A DNA stretch of 64,000 nucleotides from Gonocerus acuteangulatus (Eukaryota; Arthropoda; Insecta; Hemiptera; Coreidae), in contig OX328132.1 in NCBI GenBank assembly GCA_946811695.1, positions 56,118,044 through 56,182,043 of the forward strand. The letters are read 5' to 3'. Shown piece by piece: positions 10,715 through 23,300 of this stretch. Numbering within the stretch: the stretch's first letter is position 1; each line of letters starts with the position of its first letter. Below the pieces are notes generated by a model. It was not told where the DNA came from. It saw nothing but the letters and a program-made list of their open reading frames with translations, and did not search any database. A program made the translations under genes and the position numbers.

Positions 10715-11055
10715 TGTATGTGGCAGAAGGTCAAATTCTAACAAAAACTCTCACGTTACACTACTCTTTTATTATGCTCTACATTTTTCCCGTTCCTATG
10801 ACACCTCTTCAGGAGCTCCTAAAATAATGTACAATTATAGCCTACACCAAGGAGAACCTTCCGCAGGTAGGGCAGTCGTTCACTGCAGTCTAGACGTGGC
10901 CCTACCTGCGGAAGGTTCTCGGTGGTGTAGGCTGTAATTGTACATTATTTTAAGAGCTCATGAAGAAACATCATAGGACTGCGAAACATGTAGAGCACAA
11001 TAAAAGAGTAGTGTAGAACGTGAGTGTTTTGTTCGAATTTAACCTTCTGCAACAA
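10715..11055. repeat. Palindromic PLE terminal repeat with hammerhead-like relics
   Basis: Two arms of about 150 bp (10730-10877 and 10903-11052) around a ~25 bp spacer. The right arm reads GCTC (10956-10959) ... GAAACATGTA then GAGC (10993-10996); the left arm on the minus strand reads GCTC, CTGAAGAG ... GAAAAATGTA, GAGC (10816-10776). Each arm keeps a different half of the hammerhead core, with GUA as a permissible triplet. The run-on ...ATAAAAGAGTAGTGTA resembles the PLE end at 45 kb. No RT or endonuclease coding remains. Confidence 0.6.
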
Positions 11056-11585
11056 ATAAATATATTAATTGTAAAAGAAAATTCTGTTTCAATGTTATGT
11101 TCTGTGTTATTTCTCTTGGGTGCAATAATGTTAGATTAAGTGGTCTTTCAGGTGATGTCCAACTTTGTTTCAGCATTGTATAGTTAGATAAGTTATTCGT
11201 TTGTAAGTGTCATATTACCATAATATAATTCATGAGTTCGTTGAAAGGGATATATTAATAATTAATCCATCATATGTCACAAGCCAATTCAAAATCCTTA
11301 TTATTTTTTAAACATTAAAACACATTTTGTATTTACGATGTTATCTGAAGTTTGTATCCTCAATGATGTCCTTAAATCCTGACTCCTCAATAACAATAGG
11401 ACTAGGGGCACATTAACACACACACGCACATATAAAAATAAATAAATTAATTAATATATATATATATATAGGGGAAGGTGTTGTACCTTTGACCACTTAG
11501 CACAATTGAATTTTTTTTGGCTTGAATATTAAAGCTAAATTCATTTTTTTTATTTCATTGTAATTAGTATTCTATTGCTTATCAT
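11056..11585. other. No gene seen; short (TA)n
   Basis: AT-rich unique-looking sequence with a short CA/TA-rich stretch and (TA)n near 11453-11470. Confidence 0.4.
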
Positions 11586-11589
11586 ATTT

Positions 11590-11985
11590 ACGTGACAAAG
11601 GGCCAGTGTAGCCTTACCTGGGAATATACCCCTGAAGCAGGGTTGGCCAGCCCCCACCACCCACGATAATACCAACTAGAAATACTTATTTCAAAGTTCA
11701 ATGCATTGAAAAGTATCAATTTTTTTCTCATTTTCTTGTATGCTAATACTAATTCTACCACTAAATTCAATTTAAAACAATAAACAACCAATTAAAAAGA
11801 GAGCTAAAAAAACTACAAAAACCCACTCAAAAGAACAAAACAAATGCATTTGAAGGTTTAAGCACTTATTTCTCCAATTGACATCACCTAATCAAAAATT
11901 CCTTCAGAACCTTTTTTTGTAGAAAATTCATTAAGCTTCGAATGGTTATCTTCCACTTACCACAATTTCCTGTTAACCTCAAAAA
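11590..11985. repeat. Family A fragment
   Basis: Carries family A body blocks (GCACTTATTTCTCCAATTGA, CCTTTTTTTGTAGAAAATTC, CTTCCACTTACCACAATTTC) but neither end; it passes into the palindromic element at about 11985. Confidence 0.5.
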
Positions 11986-13200
11986 TTATTATTTTTACCT
12001 AGATAACGCATTTAAATACATTTTTACAGGTATTTATAATTAAAAAACAAATGCTTTACCTTGAATTTATACTGATGGCCACACTTGTGAACCGCCTTGG
12101 GATTCTCGTGGGCCGATGTGTGTTTGCTGTGGTAATTAAATATCCCATCCCTAATTAATAAGATGTAGATAGTCCTGTAAAACGTGTTCAAATGTGTTAT
12201 CTAGGTAAAAGTAATAATTTTTCAGGTTAATGTGTGGTTGGGGTTCATTAATGGCCATCTCCTGGACCCAGTATTAGTTACTGTAATTAATAATTTCAAA
12301 ATAAATGCATATTTTATTTATTTACAGTTTTAGAATTTTTTATTTTTATTTTCGTGGAAGTAAATATTTATACAAATAAATATTTCTTTTAAGCGTTTTG
12401 AATAAACTGAAGAAAAAAATGTCATTATCTTTTCACAGATCCATGTTTTTTCTTAAACTTTTGTTCCTAAATTGTTCACATACTTCAATAACACAGGGTT
12501 GTGATACATGAATGGAAAGCTTGTTAAATGAGGAAGTTTTTCTGAAATACAGAAATCTCAGATCCTGCCCATTGAAGATTAACACTGGTAAGAAATATCA
12601 TGAAAAAGGCAGGAAATTTAGAATAGCTTTCTTTTGGTAAGATAGACATACTTAAATTCATTCATTTTTATGTTTGCTCCCAACTAGTTTTATAGTAAAT
12701 TTACTCAGCTTTCCATTGGTCTCACTTTCTTTCTAGTACAACCACCTGGGGCGGAGCTGCAAAGATTATTCTTCTAAAAGCCATGTTTGTCTCGAAAAAA
12801 CAATTAAACGTTTTCTCCCTTATGCGTGAGAATTCGGAAAGACGTCACATAACATTTTTCGTTCCTCTAAGGGTCCTCTTTCACCTTCCAAAATATGGCT
12901 AGACATTCACGGGGCACCCTGTATATTTGCAAATTTGAACCATCATTATTTTCGTTCCCTAGGGGTTCTGAATTGTAAAATGTTCTAGTCGACACTTCCG
13001 GATTGCGCATGAGGTCAAACTTATAAGCGTGTTTCCTCCCTATGGATGGAGGGAGGAACCATGCTAAGAAGGATGATGGAAAACATGTTTTTTTTTTGTT
13101 TGTTTTTTTATACAACTCAGACAGAAAAGACAGTAAGTAATGGGCTAGGAACATCTCACACTTACAAGGTTAGTAGATATGGCCCACCCTTCCCCTCTTT
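11985..13200. mobile_element. Palindromic element E, copy 1 (left arm truncated), with an embedded family A end
   Basis: Right arm 12180-12890 corresponds to 26835-27560 and a short left arm 11985-12055 to 26640-26690. The spacer 12060-12178 is inverted relative to the other copy. From about 12700 to 13190 the two copies differ by only a handful of bases. 12925-13072 is a family A end (GACACTTCCGGATTGCG ... GAGGAACCATGCTAA) carried inside the element. Confidence 0.7.
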
Positions 13201-13204
13201 ACCA

Positions 13205-14815
13205 TACAATCATCAGGTAGAGTTAATAAAATAAAATGACTGATTGACAAAAGATTGTGTTTTACCCAGTAGACAAAATAACGAACTGGGCTGCACTTAA
13301 CATGCTTCTTTATCTATCATTGGCTTACTCTATTAACCAATTTGATACCACCTAATTATTCCAGCCCCCTTTCCTTAAACTGACAACAGGACGTTCCAGG
13401 CAACTTTCCAATATTTTGTCTTGCTAATATCAATAACTTGAGCTACTATTGATAAGAATTTACTCCACACAAACTTATTACCTTTGGAAAAGCTGTATCT
13501 TGGTAAGGGTACATTCAAATCCTTCCCCTGGATGTCTACATTCTCAGCCTCAACTGCCAGAACAATAGCCGAAAATAAAACATGTCCATTCGGTCCATCA
13601 ACCATTTTATCCATTCGGTCTCAACTTTCCCTTGTTTTTAAGATCATACTTTGTGCCTATGCTCCATAAATCTTCTGCGTATGGTGTCACAGCTAATGTG
13701 AGTATTTCTCACAACTTGAAGTCTGACTTGAACCTGAAGCGGATTTAAATTGCAAAAAGCTGTGTCACACTTATAGAGAATTCTGATCATTATGAGAAGG
13801 TACCATAACAGCTCCTTCACAGAAATGTTTGAGAATAAATAAAAATATGCTCATCTCATGACACTGGAATTACAAGAGGCAGGAGAGGAGAACATGAATT
13901 GAAACACAATTTAAAAGAACTTATGAGGATGGTATAGAATATTTTGAGTGTCATAAGATGGACAAAAATGGTCCCAAAATACAAATACCAAACTAAAAAA
14001 GCTTACATTAAACTATTGCACTTCTACAATTAAGCACTAAAAGGATTGGTAAAGAACTGCCCTACCTCTAAATCAAATCCCCTGTGTGTAAATATTTTAC
14101 AGACAGAAAAAACTTTTAATTTGTATAAACATATCTCACTCTCTTAGTGCTAAATTTATTATCCAATATTTGTAGGGAAAAATAACATGACTAGTCACTG
14201 TCAATACTAAAGGGGTGATGACCAGATGAATTAGAACACGATTTCTCTCTCCATCTAATGCTCTCATTTACCCAGTGATAAAGGAAAGCACATCTTGCCC
14301 CATAAAGCACACAGTTACCATGAATGGCATGAATACTCAGTACAGGGGGGGGGGGGGGGGTAACTGTCAAGAGTGTTAATAATGTTTCCATGAGTAGTTA
14401 AATTTATAATAAAATTTAAATAAACCCCAAAATGTTATTATTTATAGCAAATAATTTTATTTAACAATATGAATTTTCATACAATTCCATTATTTCACAA
14501 AACATATATGTTAACTACCTATATTCCATAATAGGTACTCTTTTACTTCCAACTGATATAATATATTTTATGGCAGTTAAACATGAAATATATGCTCCAA
14601 GAATATAGGTACCTCAGCTAACCAAGTGTTTAGCTAAAACTTTTGTAATATAATTAACAGTCTCAGGAGGTATAATAGCTTCTGCAATTTTAAATTAGGA
14701 ATTTTCTCCATCATACTCTTTTCCTAATAGTAAAATAAATGGCGAAAAGAGGAAGGAATAATAAAACACCAAGTATAAAAATAATCAGTCCTTTTACTGA
14801 TATTAATAAAAATAT
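13205..14815. other. 3' flank of RpL26; no other gene seen
   Basis: Unique-looking AT-rich sequence. 14456-14815 is the presumed RpL26 3' UTR (first AATAAA on the minus strand at 14461-14456). A run of about 17 G at 14345-14361 is the only unusual feature. Confidence 0.5.
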
Positions 14816-14953
14816 TTAAGATGTGTCCATAGCAGTAGCAGTGTCTTCTGTGTACTTGCCCTTATCTTTCCCAAGAGCAAGTGCACGTCCACGAGATCTC
14901 CTGTCCAAAATTTCTTTACGGTCCTTATCGACTTTTAATTTAACAATTACAGT
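14816..14953 (-). CDS. RpL26: RpL26 terminal coding exon (45 codons and TAA stop)
   Basis: Acceptor TTTGTTTCAG precedes 14953; the stop TAA is 14818-14816. It codes for [19 protein letters not shown], then [15 protein letters not shown] and a short tail ending MDTS. It joins exon 2 in phase 0 exactly where L26 proteins continue HPSK with a hydrophobic KLKLDKDRK-like segment. Confidence 0.95.
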   Translation of the reverse strand, partial: TVIVKLKVDKDRKEILDRRSRGRALALGKDKGKYTEDTATAMDTS

Positions 14954-17693
14954 CTGAAACAAAATGCAGATTAAATAGACATAGGAAGACAGTCTTTAAT
15001 AGACATAGGAAACAACAATTGGAACTCCAAAATATTGTAACATCTCTCTTAAGTTTAGGAAGTCGAAGTATTCTTTTCTGTAAAAAGAAATATACGTCTA
15101 TAATAGGCAACCTCTCCCAGGTGTGAGGAGACACCTAAACATGATTTTCAGCCTGCAATATACCTCGTAAATATGAAATGCAGGTGCATGATTCCTCGGC
15201 TGCACTTCTTATGATGCCCTCTTATGATGAGCCTGGGGCCTAGGAGGGGATGGCCAGATTGGTATCTATTTTCCGCAGAACCCAAGTCTTAATGGTTTTT
15301 AGGATGTACCGTACCGTAGAATGACCTTTATAGATGAATTATCCCATTTTTCTGTACAACTCTCAAATTTATAATTTGTTCACGGATTGAAGTTTGAACT
15401 TCGATTTTAAAAGAACTGATAACTGGTTTGGTACAGAATTAGCACTAAGTTGTCCAGATTAGCTCGAGAGATGTTAGGGGGAGAGTGCAATCTGTATACA
15501 TGCATCCCCAAAAAAACATAATTTGTGAAGTAGAGGCCAAGTTCCTCCCCCCCCCCCCCACCCCAAAGAAACACTCCCCTCTCCCAAAAAAGCGAGAAAT
15601 ATCCCCCTAAACCCCCCCCCAAAACGCCTTACCATCCTACACTTCAAAAAAGTAGTATGAGTTGATGTATTAAGTGTACCATATTTTCAACCAAAAATAT
15701 TAGCCAATACAAGAGATAATACAAGAAAAAAAGGGTTAGGAGGGGATATTTCTCGCTTTTTTGGGGGAGGGGAGTGTTTCATTGGGGTGGGGGGGACGAA
15801 CTTGGCCTCTACATCACATTTATGTTTTTTGGGGGATCTCATTACTTTTTTCTAAGTATTAATTAAAATTTAGTTGCTGCATGCCTACTGGCTTTGTACT
15901 TTATATAAAACCAGTTCTAATAAAAAAGTTCTCCTTACTGCTTGATATTTGATACCAATAAGTAGCATACCTATCTACATCTAATCACTAGAATAGAAAA
16001 GTTAGAAGCCGTTTCAGATGACAGTACTCTAGAGGACAAATTGATTGCTCTCTTAACTAAACTACGACACTAAAACACAGGAAGCTTCTCCCGAGGATAA
16101 AGATCACAATAGGGAAAGTGTAGAAGGGCTTCAAGAAAAAGATAAGAACAAAGACGATACGTTTTGGGCTTGTGATCCTAAACTTTGTAATTGAGATGAA
16201 TCGACTTTGAAATCTTAGTACCTACTTTCAAGTATATTATGCAGTTAACCCCTACGACTATATTTACAACATTAAGAAAAGAATTCACACCTGTTGTTGA
16301 TAATATGCGTCGAAATGTTTTTTAAAACATCAAATATAGGTTCTTCTTGCCAAGACGATTCATTTGATACCCCACACACGATGGGTTTCAGATGGAACAA
16401 TGGCTTTCCGATGGAACAAAAAGTATAAAACGTCAAAGGTAATAAGACACTCCCGTATCAAGACCTACCAGTGTGACAAGTTTGGTCAAAATAGGCCAAA
16501 CGGTGAGAATTTGTGTAAGGAACAAACATGCAGACAGACAGCTCATAGACAATTTTGACCTAGCCTATGCCACATCCCATATCAAGGCCCACCTGTGTCT
16601 CAAGTTTGGTCAAAATCGGTCAAACGGTTCGGATTTGTATAAGGAACAAACATACAGACAGACAACTGGTATTCGATTTTGTCCAAGCCTATTTGCGTCT
16701 AAATGTTTCTTAAAACATCAAATATAGGTTCTTCATACCGAGACGATTCATTTGATACCCCACATCTTGGATTTCGGACAGAATGATGGGTTTCCAAAGG
16801 AAGTACAAAACTGGCACGCCCCCGCCCCGGAAGCGGAGTCAGACACAACTTTTCAGGATTTTTCAATTTTTTTCTTTAATAACACACTCATATCTATCAT
16901 CCTGCAAAATTTCAAGTCTCTAACATCATGGGAAGTGCCTAATAATTTTTATGAGTCAGTCAGTGAGTGAGGTAGTCCTATAAATCCCGATTTTCAATCG
17001 CTTATATCTCAGAAACTATTCGATGTAGAATTATGAAAATTTCTAGTTTTACTCATATCTAGTAATATAATATCTGTGTAAAATTTCATAACTTTATCTT
17101 TACCAGGCTGAAAGTTATGAGAGGGTAAAATTCGGCTCTAAGACCTCCTGTAATATGCACACAGTATGCTTAGGCCAGAACTTGGCCTAGCGCACTACCT
17201 TGTTATTTATCATTGATAATTCTGGCAGAAACAGAGTAAAGAATATTTACACCATTTAATAACTTCCAACATTCATAAATTCATATTATTAAAAATATAC
17301 ACGAGTTCCTCTAATGTTTCAATCTATGCATTTTTATACATTATTTTTAATTTAATAATTTTTTATTGATTTGTAATGTTTGAAATGGGGAAATGAGTAC
17401 AATAGCACATTGCATTTCTTGCTAAATATTTCTAAGGCATTCTCAGAAATAAAGGGAAGGAACGATCAAAAATACTATGGAAAAGGGCAAAGTACATCCC
17501 AGTAGGTAAAGGACATTCCTCGCCTACCACCAGACTCGTAGATTCTGCTGTTTAACTAACTCGACCTGTTAAATCACATAAATTATTTTTGGACTAAACT
17601 TCTATAGTATCGGTCCACACTATAACTCGTAATACAGCGCACTGTAAGGGTTTTTATCATACTAAAAAAATGCATGGTGTGTGTGTGTGTGTG

Positions 17694-17765
<72 letters not shown>

Positions 17766-20249
17766 GGTGTCCCAGTATATGTGTCCACCCCCTTTTCCTC
17801 CTAGAGTTGTTGGAATTTCTAAATGAAACTTGGTAGGTCTTAGTTATGTTGCATGAGGTTTCATTTAAAGGTTTAGTTGATTTTGTAACATTCTCCAGTT
17901 TTTCTCCAGCGCATCTAACTCTTGATTTTCTAATGGCGGCAGGTATTTTTTATGACGAATTCAGATAGAAAATTTAATTTTAAGACTAATTTATTCCGAG
18001 ACATTTTTTGATCCGACGCACCGTTTGCGCGTAAAACGCAAAAAACTGAAAAATATCGCCCTTTTGTAAACAAAGTCCTATTTATCACTGAAACCAAGCC
18101 TTTTACGTAAAAACTCTTCGATACAAACGTTGTAGCCTATTAATTTTCCTTTCAGGTGATACCAAGATCAGTGTTGTAGGTTTAATATTTAACAGGATAT
18201 TATGAATGAAACATATACCTTAAATGTTTTAAAAAGTAACAATTCAGAAAATCGATATGAATAGAAAAAAAAGTAGCTGACATAAACAATAAAAAAAAAG
18301 TACTTATTTACTTTATGAAAAAAAGTATATAAAAATTATTATAAAGCAGAACAGAATAAATTTATTTTTCCATATGAAATTATTATTTCATAAACACCCT
18401 GAAATGTTTTAGAATTCTTCCCTCAAAATTTCTAATCAAAACTGGGTGCCAAATACATCTCGTAAAAGATAAATGAATGAAAAATTGGAAAACAAGAAAT
18501 GTGACATATATCTCAAATGAAAAACATTTCCAATCGTTTCTTTCAGTTACTTTTATTGCTTCCGGACGGGGCAATGGATTCCCACAGTTTGGCCAATAAA
18601 AAATGAATAATTTTTAATTTGGTATTTGAAAGTAACAAAACTACATTCCATATTTTTTGAAAAAAGGGAGCCAATCGTTCAATTTATCCCTCAATAAACC
18701 TGCACTTCATTTGCATGTATTTAATGCTTACTAAATGTCGAAGTTTTTATGTAAGAATTGAATCCATAGTCCGTTAGTGGACTGAGGAAAAAAATCGCGA
18801 AAAAACTCTGATTCCTCGATAATAACAAAAGTGTGTTATTGGACGTTCAGAAAGTATCTTTTAATAATGGCTTTAGTGAATTAAATTACTGTTTTTTTAA
18901 AGGACATTTTGTCTATTTTATGATGTTATAATTATAATTTATTTACCTTAATAGTTTTTGAGCAATCCTTTCTTATTCATTAAAAAACATTACTACGTTA
19001 AAAAACAGAAAATTGGATAAAGCTCCTTGTCCTTTCGGAATCGGACCATACTTCAAATGAACTTTTATGTTGAAAATGGTATCTAGAACCACCTCCTGAA
19101 GTTTGGCTACTTAGACCTGAATCACCCTGTATATATATATATATAACAGGGTTATGTTTACTCCCAACTAGTCTTATAGTAAATTTACTTAGCTTTTGAT
19201 TGGCTTCACTTTCTTTCTAGTCGAACCACCTGGGATGGAGGTACAACGATTATTCTTCTAAAAAACACGTTTGTCTCGAAAAAACAATAAAACGACGTTT
19301 TCTCCCTTATGTGTGAGAATTCGGAAAATCGTCACATAACATTTTTTGTTCCCCCAAGGATCCCCCCAAATAGCTGATTAAGAAAATTTGAATGAGTTAA
19401 GAAAACCCTAATAATAACAGTTCACATCTATTTAGTGTAGCTCCTAATTTACAAGACAACATTTCAATAACGGGTGTTTCTTATTGGAAAATGTGGTTTT
19501 CATTTACGATACATAGACCAGAAATCCGGAAAACACAGTTTTTCATAAGAAAACCCAATAGTTTTGAAAATAGACAAAAGTTTGAATAGCTCTGCTACAT
19601 GTTGAGATAGGACGCTCATTTCTGTGTCCCTGAACTGCAAATGAGATGCAGAATAAACCCTTAAAGTTATGACATCTCAATGTGGGACACCCTGTATATT
19701 ACGTTGTGTGAGAAGCAGTCAAATATTTTAACTTTTTTTTTGTCATTATACGCGTCGCTTGTATTTTCATCTAGGAAACCACCGGTCCTCTAATCTATGA
19801 GAGACGGCTTAGTTCGCCATTCCTAAGACTGACTTCAATGAGAAAGGTTCTATCAGGCTTACCCCCTCGTGTTCATGCTTAGTGCTCCGGGCACAGTTTT
19901 ATTTGGGGTTTCTTATGCCAGTAGCTTCTCACAGTCTATGGTAATCCGCTGCCCATCGTGTTATCAAGTTGCCCTTTATCGAAGCGTATTATATGCCCGG
20001 TTCCAGCTTTTTACTCTGCAGGCTGCCCTCTTGGCGAATGGTGAGATTTTCCCATAATTCTCTCCTTAATCCTTTTCCTTTCTTCTCATCCATCAATGCC
20101 GTGTACCTGGAGGTGAATGTCCTAATGGTAAGGCTGATCATTCTATTTACTATATGTATATCATTATTTTATGTTTTCTGCTTTCATTCGAGCTCACCAG
20201 GGGAAATATTATTATTTTTTGCTATTTCTTTATTAAACACACACACTCT

Positions 20250-20304
<55 letters not shown>

Positions 20305-23300
20305 ACACAGGGTGTTTCAGGGTTAACTGAAAATATGAACTAAGGACCTCAAAACAAGGAAAACATCCTCTGAAGGTATGTCCGCCATCTCTTTGTTTAA
20401 GAGTTATTCCCACCTAAAGATTTTCATCGTTATGAATTAATTATGTTATATGGCAAATCAAACCTATTTATTTGTCCTAACTTTATAATAAACATTAAAA
20501 GTAATATTAAATATTGTTGAAAGTAAAGCAGTGCATTCATATAGAATATTTTAATGATAATCCATCTGGCAGTGGATGAAGAGCTGGAGCATAATTAAAT
20601 ATTACTCCAACTACAGTAGCTCTTATTGCAGAAGTACAAAACAATGTTAAGATGCGTCAAACATCAAATATAGGTTCTCCTTACCTAGACGATTATTTGA
20701 TGCTCCACGTGATGGGTTTCGGAAGGAATGATAGGTTTCCGAAGGAACACAAGGTACAAAACAGGCACCCCCCTGGGAGCGGCTTCGAACACATCTTTTC
20801 AGGATTTTTCGACTATTGCCATTAATAACACCCTAATGTCTATCATCCTGCAAAATGTCAAGTCTCTAGCTTTTTTTGGAAGTGCCTAATAATTTTGATG
20901 AGTGAATGAGTGATATAAATTCCGATTTTCCATCGCCTATATCTCAGAAATACATCAATGTAGAATTATGAAACTTTACAATTTGACTCACATCTATTAG
21001 TATAGTACCTGTGTGAAAATTCATTTTTTATCTTTAACCCTTTTGTTGCTCTGAACGAGTTAACTCATGTTCCACTGTCAGTACCCCTCACGCTCCACAC
21101 GAGTTAACTTAAGTAAGTAGCTTCTCATAATGAAATAATACATTGTATTTTCTGTGCATTTCTAGAATCTCTAATGAATAAAATTTTTCTCTTAAGATTA
21201 ATGTAACAAAGACTTTATATCTGAATTATCTTTTAATTGCTAGTTGTGTTGATTTCATTATTTGTGAATAGAGCTTCCCCCAGTTCTTCAAAAATATAAT
21301 TTTCGATTTCATCAAATCTTATTCGTATATTAATTGAATTTATGCATTGTACAAGTATATTAATATCTATTAAAGAAAAAAACAAAAAAAAAACGGAACA
21401 ACATAGTGTCCTACAATCGACATTGTTATAGATAATTGTTGGAGACTGAAGCTGGTGTGCCTCGCCGCCTAATTGCAGGGTCGTACTCAGATTTGTCTTT
21501 CCAGCCATATTGTTGCTGTGTATATTTTTCAGTCACAATTCGGATCGTGTTAAGTACGGTCGGTATAAATAGCCTCCTTAGATATGAGTGACGATGGGTG
21601 ATTCTCGTTTTCGGTCTGATGAAGAGATAAGGCAAATGCTCCAGAAGAACACAGACAAAGATTTTGGAGATATTTCTTAAGATTCATTTCCATAATAGAA
21701 AATTTATTTTAGTTAAGAATAAAATTACAAATATAAAAGATATTTGACATAATTACAAATACATAACAAGAGGATGCTGAGAGAGATGAAAGAATCGAAT
21801 GGTAGTGATGTTGAGATGAGGAGAGATTGGCAAGCATACAGGGGAGTTAGATGGATAAGCATCAAGAGTACCGGGCGCTGCGATTCGTTTCATTCGTCAG
21901 CAATGAAAGGGTTAACTAGTACAAAGTTAGCAAGCTTCTTTGAATTGGATGGAAAAAGTTTTGGACATGCCTACAGAGCGATACCCAAAGATATGCCTGC
22001 AAAAATTAAAGGAGCTTGCAGAGAGGTTACCAGAAAGAAAGAAATTTAACTGGTTCTTACAAGTAGAAGAAATTATTAAAACATTCGAAACTGCAGATAT
22101 ACTTACTGACATCTCAAATTCACTGGCAAGAAGAAAAGAAATTAAAACATTAATGGAGAAATATAAAACTTTTTTATTGGACCAAGATTAAAAAAGCGTC
22201 ACTTTGTCTTCCTTTTGTCCCATGTATAGACTTGTTCTTAATCCAAACCGGGAAACACCTGCTTACCTAAATATGAACCTCCCATTTCCATTTTATAGAG
22301 TAATAGCCCAAATTAGAACAACTAATACATATTCGATAAAAATAAACTACAAAAAGACTACAATAGCCATAAACCCTAAAGAAATCTGTCCTATCTGCAA
22401 TAGTAATCAGTTAGAGGATATTTATCATTTCCTAGTAGCATGCCCAATCTATAATCCATACAGAACCTCCTACCTTCCAGACATTATAAACATCTCTCCC
22501 AAAAATTTATTTATTTTCCTCAAAAATTTAAATGAATATCAAGCTCGAAAACTATACTATTTTACGATAGTGTCCCTGAACCTCTGAAAATTTCCTTTGG
22601 AATCTTGAAAATGTAAGATGTTTTAGGCACAATGTATGGCATATCTTATTGTTTTAATACTTTTATAAAATGCTTTCATTGAGTTCCATGATGTACCATG
22701 TTTTAATTTACTTTTGATTTCTGTTAGATGCTAATTTGTATTAATCTGTTAAATAGTAAGCACACATTCTTTTGTATGGGGCAATGCCCTAAAAACAAAG
22801 TATGTAAATAAATAAAAATAGTTCAAAGTTATGAGAGTGTAAAAATCGGCTCTAATACTTTGTGTAATATATTCACAATGTGTGTAGGCCAGAACTTGGC
22901 CTGGCGCACTACCGTACGCCTAGATATTTATCACATATAAATATAGCATGTCTTGTACTCTCTACAGTTCCTTTATAAGCGAAATTCTGCTAAGAGCCCT
23001 TAGAAATTATGTGGTCAGTTATGCTAATCGAGAAGTTGGGACATACATAAACAAGAAATTATTCAATTTCATCAAGTTATTTAGGAAAGTAACCAGAAAC
23101 ATTAGGAAAGTAACCAGAAAAGTACTCAGAAAATACGTATATATTATACCTCAAGTTATATACAGACCTTTGAAGGATGAATTCCGACATAAACACTTGC
23201 GCCATTCGCCTTTTCTCTTTGGATCCTTTCAATGTATATAACAAACTTTTTCCTATAAACTTGTATTACTTTTCCTACTTGCTGACCTTTGTAGTGACCT

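Larger units (their letters stand above)
20640..22925. mobile_element. Repeat family C, copy 3, with two nested insertions
   Basis: 20640-21033 and 22836-22925 are the 3' region of family C (CACATCTATTAGTATAGTAC ... CCAGAACTTGGCCTGGCGCA with hairpin and CCTAG). They are separated by a piggyBac-type element at TTAA and a LINE 3' fragment with its own target duplication. Removing both restores the family C sequence ATCTTTA...AAAGTTATGAG. Confidence 0.65.

Noticed and set aside
12867..13154. 95-codon minus-strand ORF almost identical to 27552-27839
   Set aside because: Both lie inside duplicated repeat E plus family A end; the similarity is at DNA level and the peptide has no recognisable features.
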